Shown piece by piece: positions 34,601-42,205 of a stretch of 64,000 nt of DNA. Under the pieces are notes generated by a model that did not search any database, had not been told where the DNA came from, and saw only the letters and a list, made by a program, of their open reading frames with translations. Origin of the DNA: Butyrivibrio sp. INlla16. GTDB lineage: Bacteria > Bacillota > Clostridia > Lachnospirales > Lachnospiraceae. A program made the translations under genes and the position numbers. Each line of letters opens with the position of its first letter. Position 1 is the first letter of the stretch. Where the stretch lies: NCBI RefSeq assembly GCF_900104155.1, contig NZ_FMYB01000004.1, positions 62,001-126,000 of the forward strand, written 5' to 3'.

Positions 34601-35211
34601 GTCACAACCATGGGAATATCAAGTTCTTTGGACAGGGTTAAAATAGCGGAATTCACTGTGTGCTGCTCCGGAATTCCGTGATCCTGCATCTCCAGGAAGA
34701 AATTGCCATGCCCGAATATCTCGTCGTACCTAAGAGCTGCTGCCCTTGCTTCCTCGAGGTCACCTCTTGTTATAGCCTTCGGCACCTCACCTGCCAGACA
34801 TGCGGAAAGGCAGATTATTCCCTCGTGAAACTCTCTTAAAAGTTCAAGATCAACTCTCGGCTTATAGTAATATCCTTCAGTAAAGCCTCGGCTTACGATG
34901 TGGGAAAGATTCTCATATCCCTTATTATTCTCTGCAAGAAGAACCAGATGATAGTATCTGTTCTCATTAACTCCCATCTCTTTCTCAAAACGGGAGCCGG
35001 GTGCAACATATACCTCGCATCCGATTATTGGCTTGATTCCCTCTTGCTTAGCCAGCTTATAAAATTCTATAACGCCATACATGACTCCGTGATCCGTTAT
35101 GGCTCCCGCAGTCATTCCGAGCTCTTTTATTCTTTTTACATAATCGGCAACCTTGTTGGATCCATCCAACAGAGAATAGCCTGTATGTACGTGTAAGTGT
35201 GCAAATGACAT
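31681..35211 (-). CDS. dnaE: DNA polymerase III subunit alpha, DnaE type
   Basis: 1176 residues from the ATG at 35211; a few more codons to 35232 are open, but the ribosome site GAGGT lies between them and this ATG. N-terminal PHP domain starting FAHLHVHTGYSLLDG, polymerase core with GPGRGSAAGSVVSYC and catalytic PDIDVDFEYERR, a DFLGLRTLTVI finger motif, a tandem HhH region, and a C-terminal OB fold (VTIGGIISAKTTKYTK). In Firmicutes DnaE extends primers before PolC takes over. The ribosome site is the end of dispersed repeat copy C. Confidence 0.96.
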   Translation of the reverse strand: MSFAHLHVHTGYSLLDGSNKVADYVKRIKELGMTAGAITDHGVMYGVIEFYKLAKQEGIKPIIGCEVYVAPGSRFEKEMGVNENRYYHLVLLAENNKGYENLSHIVSRGFTEGYYYKPRVDLELLREFHEGIICLSACLAGEVPKAITRGDLEEARAAALRYDEIFGHGNFFLEMQDHGIPEQHTVNSAILTLSKELDIPMVVTNDCHYTNAEDAEAHDLLLCIQTGKKVTDEDRMRYEGGQYYVKSEDEMRFLFPYAQEAIENTQKIADRCNVEIEFGVTKLPHFDVPEGYNSWTYLNKLCDDGLKERYPDDDGTIKKQLDYELSVIQKMGYVDYFLIVWDYINFCRESGIAVGPGRGSAAGSVVSYCIHITNIDPIKYDLLFERFLNPERVSMPDIDVDFEYERRQEVIDYVTRKYGADRVIQIITFGTLQAKGVIRDVARVLDLPYSFGDNLAKMIPTIPNEAMDLKKALSINPELKNMYETDSQVHHLIDMCMKLEGLPRHTSIHAAGVVICQSPAEDLIPLSRSAEGNITTQFDAPTSEELGLLKMDFLGLRTLTVIKDAVAFANESIGAKEGDPDFIDIEKIDYDDQNALGALGLGKTEGVFQLESAGMTSFMKELKPHSFEDIIAGISLYRPGPMDFIPKYIAGKTDVQNITYSTPLLEPILSPTYGCIVYQEQVMQIVQQLGGYTLGRADLVRRAMSKKKQHVMEVERENFVHGNAEENVPGCVSKGIGEDVANEIYDSMMDFAKYAFNKSHAACYAVVALETAWLKYYYPVEFMAALMTSVIDVQAKVSYYIMACRSMGIEVLPPDINEGYSGFSVAKTSDDDENKDPRLRGKAIRYALTSIKGVGRPVIESVVREREAGGKFKSINDFLTRMEPYGDINKRAVENFIKAGALDSLGGTRKQMMCVFGPLLDQLHNKSKNTFAGQMSLFDLAPQEVKEQFEIKLPDIGEYPKDMLLEFEKEVLDVYVSGHPLEEYEGFWKKHITAKTTDFYFDEETGENVVRDNSTVTIGGIISAKTTKYTKTDQLMAFLTIEDLVGSIEVIVFPKTYEGNQGRLNEDAKVFIQGRVSAEEEKNAKLIASKIQLFDEVPRTLWIQFANKEDYETKAKLLEDTLLSTVKGPGAKDQVAVYLKDTKQIKKLSASLKVKADEDTLAILTSQFGSDNIRVV

Positions 35212-35219
35212 GTATATTA

Positions 35220-35261
35220 CCTCATCCGGCACTTCGTGCCACCTTCTCCTTAGGAGAAGGC
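35220..35261 (-). repeat. Dispersed two-hairpin repeat, copy C
   Basis: Minus strand: GCCTTCTCC-4 nt-GGAGAAGG, then GGCAC-GAA-GTGCC, then GGATGAGG. It fills the gap between the ABC exporter stop (35266) and the dnaE start, and it furnishes the dnaE ribosome site. The compensatory change in the second stem (GGCAC/GTGCC versus GGCGC/GCGCC in copy B) supports selection for RNA folding. Confidence 0.85.
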
Positions 35262-35265
35262 TTAT

Positions 35266-37002
35266 TTACGCAATCCCTACCTGCATATAAAAATACTTTG
35301 CGTAGATTCCATCCTTTTCAAGGAGCTGTCTGTGGTTGCCCCTCTCCTGAATACCTTCGGAATCCAGAACGATAATCTCGTCTGCATTTCTAATAGTAGA
35401 AAGTCTGTGGGCAATTGTGATTGTGGTTCTGCCCGCTGCGAGTCTGTCGAGACTCTCCTGTATATAGCGCTCGGATTCATTGTCCAGAGCACTGGTAGCT
35501 TCATCAAGGATCAGTATCGGAGGATTCTTAAGAAATACTCTTGCAATAGCAATTCGCTGTTTCTGTCCTCCGGAAAGTCTTGCTCCGCGCTCGCCAACCA
35601 TAGTGTCATATCCGTTGGGAAGAGCGGATATGAACTCATCAAGGTCAGCCTTTTTCGCTGCATCCATTATATCATCAAGGCTGGCTCCCTCCCGCCCGTA
35701 GGCGATGTTCTCACGAATGGTTCCGTTAAAAAGATACACCTCTTGCTGTACGATACCAATGACACCTCTTAAAGATTTTTGCGTAAGACTTCTTACATCC
35801 TTGCCATCAATTTTCACAGCACCCTTGGTAACATCGTAGAATCTCGGAAGCAGGCTGCAAAGCGTGGATTTTCCTCCGCCGGAGGGACCGACTATGGCAA
35901 CCTTTTTTCCCGCATCAATATGAAGATTTATGTGGTCAAGAACTCTCTCCTCGTCATCATCGTAAGCAAAGGATACATCCTCATAATCCACATCTCCCTT
36001 GCAGTCTGTCAGCACTTCCGCATCGGGAGCATCCTCTATCTCCGGAATCACATCCATTACATCGCGGAATCTCTGGAATCCCGCAGCGCCCTTCTGAAGC
36101 TGCTCAGTGAACTCGATAAGTATCATGACCGGTCCTATGAACACATTTATGTACAGCGCATAAACTGCCAGATCCTCTACAGATAAAGTACCCTTTGCAA
36201 TGAAGAGTCCGCCGAAAACAATTACCGCGATATACATAAGTCCTTCAAAGAAATTGTTTCCTGCAAAGAACATTGCCATCGTCTTATAATTTGCCTTTTT
36301 TGATTCAAGAAAGGCCTCATTACTCTTTTCAAACTTCGCTTTCTCTATATCTTCTCCGGTGAAGGATTTCACCACGCGAATTCCGCCGAGAGTGTCCTGG
36401 AGAGAAGAATTTATGCCGGCAATCTTTTTCCTGTTATCAAAAAAAGTCCTTCGCATAATTCCGTTCTGCACATATGAAAAAATCGCCATACACGCTACGA
36501 TTGCAACCAGGATCAGCGTCATCGGAACGTTCATTGTCATAAGAATAATAAACGATCCCAAGAGCTTCACTGTAGAAATGAAGATATTTTCAGGCCCATG
36601 GTGGGCAAGCTCCGATATATCAAAAAGGTCGGACACAAGCTTACTCATCATCTCGCCGGTGTTGTTCTTATCATAGTAGGAAAAGGAGAATCTCTCGAAC
36701 TGCTCGAAGAGATCACTTCTCATCCCCGATTCCATACGGGCTCCCATCATGTGTCCCTGATAAGTTACATAGTGCTTACACAGAAATCTCACGATGTACA
36801 TGATAAGCAGTACTACAGCCAGCTTTATCACTCCTGCAACTATCTTTTCAGGAGCCTCAAGAAAAAGCGTCTGCCGAAGAACCCTCAGTAGCTGCGGAAA
36901 GACAAGATCAATCAGCGACAGAATCGATGCCGCCACTAAATCCAGCAAAAATACTCCGATATATGGTTTGTAATATGGGATAAATTTTTTCAGTATGTCC
37001 AT
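35266..37002 (-). CDS. ABC transporter, fused permease and ATPase
   Basis: 578 residues, a half-exporter of the MsbA/LmrA type. Six membrane segments lie in the first about 310 residues. The nucleotide-binding domain holds Walker A GPSGGGKST, Q-loop QQEVYLFNGT, signature LSGGQKQRIAIARVF, Walker B ILILDEATSALD and H-loop AHRLST. It would work as a homodimer or with another half. The substrate is not evident. It is the gene before dnaE in transcription order, with only the repeat between them. Confidence 0.92.
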   Translation of the reverse strand: MDILKKFIPYYKPYIGVFLLDLVAASILSLIDLVFPQLLRVLRQTLFLEAPEKIVAGVIKLAVVLLIMYIVRFLCKHYVTYQGHMMGARMESGMRSDLFEQFERFSFSYYDKNNTGEMMSKLVSDLFDISELAHHGPENIFISTVKLLGSFIILMTMNVPMTLILVAIVACMAIFSYVQNGIMRRTFFDNRKKIAGINSSLQDTLGGIRVVKSFTGEDIEKAKFEKSNEAFLESKKANYKTMAMFFAGNNFFEGLMYIAVIVFGGLFIAKGTLSVEDLAVYALYINVFIGPVMILIEFTEQLQKGAAGFQRFRDVMDVIPEIEDAPDAEVLTDCKGDVDYEDVSFAYDDDEERVLDHINLHIDAGKKVAIVGPSGGGKSTLCSLLPRFYDVTKGAVKIDGKDVRSLTQKSLRGVIGIVQQEVYLFNGTIRENIAYGREGASLDDIMDAAKKADLDEFISALPNGYDTMVGERGARLSGGQKQRIAIARVFLKNPPILILDEATSALDNESERYIQESLDRLAAGRTTITIAHRLSTIRNADEIIVLDSEGIQERGNHRQLLEKDGIYAKYFYMQVGIA

Positions 37003-37047
37003 ATATGTCTCCTATCGAAAAACATCACCTATTCAATATACCATATA

Positions 37048-37083
37048 AAACACCCTCTATGCTGATTATCTCAGAATAGAGGG
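37048..37083 (-). terminator. Terminator after metK
   Basis: CACCCTCTAT-15 nt-ATAGAGGGTG, a perfect 10-bp stem, with GTTTTAT following on the minus strand, 48 bp after the metK stop. Confidence 0.75.
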
Positions 37084-37130
37084 TGCCGTAAATATACTTA
37101 TGTAATTAAAACAAATTTAGCAGGATTGGC

Positions 37131-38327
37131 TTATGCGTTAACTGCCTTCTTAAGCTCCTCAGCCTTGTCTGTCTTCTCCCAAGGAAGGTTAAGATCGTTG
37201 CGGCCAAAGTGTCCGTAAGCAGCTGTCTGCTTGTAGATAGGACGACGAAGGTCGAGCATCTTGATGATTCCTGCGGGACGAAGGTCGAATACCTTACGAA
37301 CAGCCTCTGTAAGCTTCTCATCGGAAACCTTACCTGTGCCGAATGTATCAACAAGAATTGATGTGGGCTGTGCAACACCGATAGCATATGAAAGCTGGAT
37401 CTCCGCCTTGTCAGCAAGACCTGCAGCTACGATGTTCTTTGCAACATAACGAGCTGCGTAAGCACCTGAACGGTCAACCTTTGTGCAGTCCTTACCGGAG
37501 AAAGCGCCGCCGCCGTGACGAGCAGCTCCGCCGTAAGTATCAACGATGATCTTACGTCCTGTAAGACCTGCATCACCCTGAGGTCCGCCGATTACGAAAC
37601 GACCTGTGGGATTGATGTAAATCTTAGTGTTCTCATCAACCATAGCTGAATCTACAACTGCATCAATAACGTACTTTCTGATGTCAGCGTGGATCTGCTC
37701 CTGTGTAACCTTCTCGTCATGCTGAGTTGAAACAACGATAGCCTCAAGTCTTACAGGTTTGCCGTTCTCATCGTACTCAACAGAAACCTGGCTCTTACCG
37801 TCTGCTCTAAGATAAGCAAGAGTTCCGTTCTTACGAACCTCTGTAAGCTTCTTTGTAAGCTTGTGAGCAAGTGAGATAGCGTAGGGCATAAGCTCCTCAG
37901 TCTCGTTTGTAGCATAACCGAACATCATACCCTGATCGCCGGCACCGATTGCCTCGATCTCCTCGTCAGTCATCTTGTTTTCTCTGGCCTCGATAGCCTT
38001 GTCAACACCCATAGCGATATCAGCTGACTGCTGGTCAAGAGCTACCATAACAGCACATGTGTTACCATCAAAGCCCTTCTCTGAGCTGTCATAACCGATC
38101 TCAACGATTGTCTCTCTTGCGATCTTAGCGTAATCAACAACAGCCTTTGTTGTGATCTCACCTGTGATAAGTGCGAAACCTGTGCAGGCTGCTGTCTCAC
38201 AAGCAACACGGCTCATGGGATCCTGTGCAAGGCAAGCATCAAGGATAGCATCGGAGATGTTATCACAAATTTTGTCGGGATGTCCCTCAGTAACTGACTC
38301 AGAAGTAAAAATAAACTTTTCTGCCAT
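37131..38327 (-). CDS. metK: S-adenosylmethionine synthetase
   Basis: 398 residues, makes S-adenosylmethionine from methionine and ATP. Signatures: [12 protein letters not shown] near the N-terminus, [13 protein letters not shown] (ATP site), and the glycine-rich [16 protein letters not shown]. Length is normal. It is preceded by a SAM-I riboswitch with a terminator, so high S-adenosylmethionine should switch it off. Codons look highly biased, as expected for a strongly expressed gene. Confidence 0.98.
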   Translation of the reverse strand: MAEKFIFTSESVTEGHPDKICDNISDAILDACLAQDPMSRVACETAACTGFALITGEITTKAVVDYAKIARETIVEIGYDSSEKGFDGNTCAVMVALDQQSADIAMGVDKAIEARENKMTDEEIEAIGAGDQGMMFGYATNETEELMPYAISLAHKLTKKLTEVRKNGTLAYLRADGKSQVSVEYDENGKPVRLEAIVVSTQHDEKVTQEQIHADIRKYVIDAVVDSAMVDENTKIYINPTGRFVIGGPQGDAGLTGRKIIVDTYGGAARHGGGAFSGKDCTKVDRSGAYAARYVAKNIVAAGLADKAEIQLSYAIGVAQPTSILVDTFGTGKVSDEKLTEAVRKVFDLRPAGIIKMLDLRRPIYKQTAAYGHFGRNDLNLPWEKTDKAEELKKAVNA

Positions 38328-38384
38328 TTAAAATTCCTTTCTGCGCTCACAGCGCTCAAACAAAACAATGGACTTTTGCTTAAA

Positions 38385-38420
38385 AAGCAAAATTAAATCC
38401 GCTTAGCGAAGCCAAGCGGA
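38385..38420 (-). terminator. Riboswitch expression-platform terminator of metK
   Basis: TCCGCTTGGC-TTC-GCTAAGCGGA, a 10-bp stem with one mismatch and a 3-nt loop, followed by a T-rich tract (ATTTAATTTTG). It sits just 3' of the aptamer and would form when ligand is bound. Confidence 0.8.
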
Positions 38421-38442
38421 CCTGATATCAGATAATCAAATC

Positions 38443-38591
38443 CTCTTATTGCTCGCAGATCCTGCCGGTATAACTAACTGTAAATCCGGCACTCGATCAC
38501 TTACTCACTACGCTCAGGTTGGCACCTTCCGGATGTCCGGGGTTGCCGTGGCTTCACAGATCCTATGTATCTCCACCACTCTGAATAAGAG
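38443..38591 (-). ncRNA. SAM-I (S-box) riboswitch
   Basis: On the minus strand the P1 arms CTCTTATT and AATAAGAG enclose the S-box core: CAGAGTGGTGGAG, GAAGCCACGGCAACC and AAGGTGCCAACCTGAG all fit the family consensus. P4 (GTGCCGG...CCGGCAGG) is present. A terminator follows, then metK. The aptamer binds S-adenosylmethionine and should terminate metK transcription when it is abundant. Confidence 0.93.
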
Positions 38592-38725
38592 AAATGTCAC
38601 AATATGGAATTGTCATATCTTTAAGATACACTACTATATTAATTTGTTTCTTGCAAGATATTTTTATAAATTACTGAAAAATCGGCTCATAAATATATGA
38701 AAAAACAGTATTGAGGAAGTTATAA

Positions 38726-39844
38726 ATGCGAACAAATAAGACACTTGACGTATATTATCACGGACATCATGTGGGAACACTTGCGGAAACTCCCGACAAG
38801 AGAATTGCCTTTCAATATAGTAGCGAGTGGCAAAGAAATGGCTTTGCCATTAGCCCCTTTTCATTACCTCTACGGAATGATGTCTTTGTGCCTAACGGAA
38901 GGGCTATGGACCGTTTTGGTGGTTTGTTCGGCGTTTTTGCTGACAGCCTGCCGGATAGCTGGGGTGAGCTGTTATTAGACCGACATCTTGAGACACTTGG
39001 AATAAAGCGTGGAGAAATATCAACTCTTGAACGTTTAGCATATGTAGGCCAAAGCGGAATGGGCGCTCTTGAATATTTACCATCTAAGGAATCCGACTTT
39101 GATTTGAAAAATATTGGCCTTGACTATGATATGATTGCGAAAGAATGCGCAAATATCCTATCATCAAAGCATACTGAGCAATTGGATATACTCTATAAAA
39201 TGGGTGGATCAAGTGGTGGAACACGTCCCAAAATACTTCTTTCCGAAGGTAATCGGGAATGGATTGTGAAATTCCCAGCCAAAACCGATCCCGAAGTTAG
39301 TGGAAAACGCGAATATGACTATTCCATATGCGCTAAAAACTGCGGCATTTCCATGACTGAAGCAGAACTTATTCCATCTTCTATCTGTGACGGTTACTTT
39401 AAAACCGAACGATTTGACAGAAAAAGCGGAGAAAAAATATTCACCATAACCTTCGCAGCACTTTTAGAGGCAGATTTTCGATCTCCCTCATATGATTATG
39501 AGGCTTTTTTCAAATTAGTAAGAGTGCTTACAAAAGATGCCACCTATGACAAAGAACAGTTGTATAAAATAATGTGTTTCAACGTATTGGCTCATAACAG
39601 AGATGATCATACTAAGAACTTTTCATTTCTTTATACAGATATGAATGGTTGGAAACTGGCACCGGCATACGATCTCACCTATAGTGATACCTACTGGGGC
39701 GAACATACAACTTCTGTGAATGGTAAAGGAAAAAACATATCCGACAACGACTTAATTACACTCGGAATTGGCGCAGGATTATCTGAAAAAATGTGTAGCC
39801 AACATCTGAAAGATATAAGAAATCATGTCAAAAAACGGACATAA
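38726..39844 (+). CDS. HipA-like serine/threonine kinase without HipB
   Basis: 372 residues, shorter than E. coli HipA (440). The N-terminal subdomain is present (VYYHGHHVGTLAET, then FSLPLRNDVF and GLFADSLPD-like residues). Kinase features are GGSSGGTRPKILL (glycine loop), IVKFPAK (ATP-binding Lys), AHNRDDHTKNFSFL (catalytic loop) and LAPAYDLTYS (metal-binding Asp). HipA kinases phosphorylate targets such as glutamyl-tRNA synthetase and cause dormancy. No HTH antitoxin gene fits in the 135 bp upstream or 122 bp downstream, so it is an orphan. GAGGAAG precedes the ATG. Confidence 0.85.
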   Translation: MRTNKTLDVYYHGHHVGTLAETPDKRIAFQYSSEWQRNGFAISPFSLPLRNDVFVPNGRAMDRFGGLFGVFADSLPDSWGELLLDRHLETLGIKRGEISTLERLAYVGQSGMGALEYLPSKESDFDLKNIGLDYDMIAKECANILSSKHTEQLDILYKMGGSSGGTRPKILLSEGNREWIVKFPAKTDPEVSGKREYDYSICAKNCGISMTEAELIPSSICDGYFKTERFDRKSGEKIFTITFAALLEADFRSPSYDYEAFFKLVRVLTKDATYDKEQLYKIMCFNVLAHNRDDHTKNFSFLYTDMNGWKLAPAYDLTYSDTYWGEHTTSVNGKGKNISDNDLITLGIGAGLSEKMCSQHLKDIRNHVKKRT

Positions 39845-39966
39845 AAAGACAAATTTCGGTAAGACAATCTCCTATCCCTTTGTGCTAAACTTTATATGTA
39901 ACAGTATGTAATCAGATTAATCTTTTAGATTCACAATATATTGAATTTAGCATTAAGGATATAGAA

Positions 39967-41373
39967 ATGGCACAAAAAACTACAACAAGAAACATGACAA
40001 GCGGTTCTATACTGATGCAGATTATTGCATTCTCACTGCCGCTTATGTTCGGAAATATTTTTCAGATGTTATATAACACCGTAGATTCCATAGTGGTGGG
40101 GAATTTCGTAGGAAAAGAGGCCCTTGCGGCAGTGGGCTCCACCACCATGATTGTAAATATGCTGGTGTTCTTTTTTAACGGATTTTCAATCGGAGCAGGC
40201 GTTCTGATCTCCAGATATTTTGGAGGAAAGGATTTAAAAGGTCTCCACCTTGCTATCGAAACCACCATTGCAACTACACTCATCTTCTGCGTTCTCTTTA
40301 CAATAATTGGAAGTATCGGCGTTACACCTATGCTTAAATTTATGGCCACTCCTGAAGATGTTATGCCGGATGCTACTACATACCTCAGGATATATTTTCT
40401 TGGTTTTTCCGGTCTTCTAATTTACAACATGGGTAGTGGTATCTTAAGGGCTGTAGGCGATACCACCAGACCTCTTATGTTCCTCATTCTTACAAGCCTT
40501 ATGAACATAGTTCTTGACCTTGTTTTCGTAATTGGTCTCCACGCAGGAATTGCAGGTGTAGCCTATGCGACCATCATCTCTCAGATGATATCAGCTATTC
40601 TGACACTTATGCTTCTGACAAGGACCAATGACATTTATAAGCTTATATGGAAAGACTTAACACTCGATGCAGGAATCCTTAAAGGCATATTCATGGTTGG
40701 TCTCCCCGCAGGAATACAGTCAGTCATCACAGCTTTTTCAAATGTATTCGTTCAATCCTATATTAATCACTTCGGTTCAAGCTGCATGGCAGGCTGGAGC
40801 AGCTATAACAAGCTAGATACCTTCATAATGCTGCCCATGTCCAGCGTTGCCATGGCAGCCACTACCTTTGTCAGTCAGAATATCGGCGCAGGAAAAGAGG
40901 ATCGTGCAGAAAAAGGCACAAGATCCGCTATTCTCTTATCCACAGGTATCACCTTTGTGATAGCTTTTCTTCTGTTTGTCTTTGCAAGACCGGCCATAAG
41001 GCTGTTTTCAGCGGATGAATCTGTAATTGAATTCGGAGCTCTTTTCATTCAGACAAACGTTTTCTTCCTGATTGCCAACTGTGTAAACCACACACTGGCT
41101 GCAGCTCTTAGAGGGCGCGGCGATTCAAGAGGCCCCATGGTCATCATGATCGCAACCTTCGTAGTAATAAGACAGATTTATCTTTTTGTACTCACTCACT
41201 TCATAGTAAACGACCCGAAATGGGTTGGATTTGGTTATCCTGTGGGCTGGATGTGCTGCTGCGTAATAGAGCTTATCTACTACAACATAAAATGGAAAGG
41301 AAAAGCACAAACCAGTGCCAGGCCTATCGTATTAGATTACAGCGTAGATTCCAAAGAGCACAAAAAGGCATGA
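39967..41373 (+). CDS. MATE-family multidrug efflux transporter
   Basis: 468 residues, 12 predicted membrane segments in two homologous halves. Typical features: SGSILMQIIAFSLPLMFGNIFQ at the start, NTVDSIVVGNFVGKEALAAVGS and the second-half counterpart SYNKLDTFIMLPM...FVSQNIGAGKEDRAEKG. Exports cationic compounds using a Na+ or H+ gradient. AAGGA lies upstream of the ATG. The substrate is unknown. Confidence 0.92.
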   Translation: MAQKTTTRNMTSGSILMQIIAFSLPLMFGNIFQMLYNTVDSIVVGNFVGKEALAAVGSTTMIVNMLVFFFNGFSIGAGVLISRYFGGKDLKGLHLAIETTIATTLIFCVLFTIIGSIGVTPMLKFMATPEDVMPDATTYLRIYFLGFSGLLIYNMGSGILRAVGDTTRPLMFLILTSLMNIVLDLVFVIGLHAGIAGVAYATIISQMISAILTLMLLTRTNDIYKLIWKDLTLDAGILKGIFMVGLPAGIQSVITAFSNVFVQSYINHFGSSCMAGWSSYNKLDTFIMLPMSSVAMAATTFVSQNIGAGKEDRAEKGTRSAILLSTGITFVIAFLLFVFARPAIRLFSADESVIEFGALFIQTNVFFLIANCVNHTLAAALRGRGDSRGPMVIMIATFVVIRQIYLFVLTHFIVNDPKWVGFGYPVGWMCCCVIELIYYNIKWKGKAQTSARPIVLDYSVDSKEHKKA

Positions 41374-41452
41374 TTTTTTGAAAAAGAACACACAAAATGA
41401 CATTGTTGCCAAATGAGAGATTTGATAATATTGCTCGATGGAGGTAAAAGAT

Positions 41453-42139
41453 ATGTTTAAAAAATTTGATAATGAAATGAAAAGACGCCTTGCCATGACT
41501 TTGGGTGGCGTACTTATAGCAGGCTTTTCAGTAGGAATGTTCCAGTTTTCACTTATGGGAATGGATCCCTTTCAGGTATTTGCCCACGGAATCTGGACAC
41601 AGTTGCAGCACATTTTGACAGGCGGAGCACCTAGATTTTTCACAGACTATACCAATAATCCCGTGATAGGATATGGCATCGTCTACATGGTAATCAACAT
41701 GGTACTTCTTGTATTCGATTTCTTCCTTGATAAGAAAAAGATCGGAATCGCCACCTTCATCAACCTGTTCCTGCTGGGACATGTAGTTGACTGGTCACAT
41801 GCCTTTTGGACAAAGCTGATTCCCAATCCTTCATTTATAGTAAAAATGCTCTTCCTTATCGTAGCGATTGTAATCATGTGCTTTGCGTCAGCTCTGTATT
41901 TTACCAGCGATCTTGGGGTATCAACCTATGATGCCATAGCACTGTCACTTTCAGAACAAAAGGGCTGGGATTTTAGAATTCTCAGAATTGCAGGAGACCT
42001 CATCTGTACAGGCCTTGGTTTTGCGATGGGTGTTCTTCCAGGAATAGGAACAATAATCACCGCATTTTTCATGGGACCTCTCATCGAGTTTTTCAATGTT
42101 CATGTAGCAAGACCCTTAAGATACGGAAAAAATAAATAA
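41453..42139 (+). CDS. YczE/YitT-family membrane protein
   Basis: 228 residues from the ATG at 41453; an ATG five codons earlier overlaps the GGAGG ribosome site that serves this start. About five membrane segments. Family features: GGVLIAGFSVGMFQ, LGVSTYDAIALSLSE and the C-terminal GVLPGIGTIITAFFMGPLIEFF. Function in this family is poorly known. It follows the MATE gene by 79 bp and ends in a good terminator. Confidence 0.82.
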   Translation: MFKKFDNEMKRRLAMTLGGVLIAGFSVGMFQFSLMGMDPFQVFAHGIWTQLQHILTGGAPRFFTDYTNNPVIGYGIVYMVINMVLLVFDFFLDKKKIGIATFINLFLLGHVVDWSHAFWTKLIPNPSFIVKMLFLIVAIVIMCFASALYFTSDLGVSTYDAIALSLSEQKGWDFRILRIAGDLICTGLGFAMGVLPGIGTIITAFFMGPLIEFFNVHVARPLRYGKNK

Positions 42140-42153
42140 AAATGCACATAATA

Positions 42154-42188
42154 AATGCCACCGCAGCTTACACCATGGTGGCATTTTT
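42154..42188 (+). terminator. Terminator between the YczE-like gene and tex
   Basis: AATGCCACC-14 nt-GGTGGCATT, a perfect 9-bp stem, followed by TTTTTA on the plus strand. The genes converge, so it may serve both. Confidence 0.88.
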
Positions 42189-42205
42189 AAACATTAACGT
42201 ATTTA

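Noticed and set aside
38449..38700. 83-codon plus-strand ORF in the metK-hipA gap, a possible antitoxin for HipA
   Set aside because: It is the antisense of the SAM-I aptamer; the product has no helix-turn-helix and no ribosome site.
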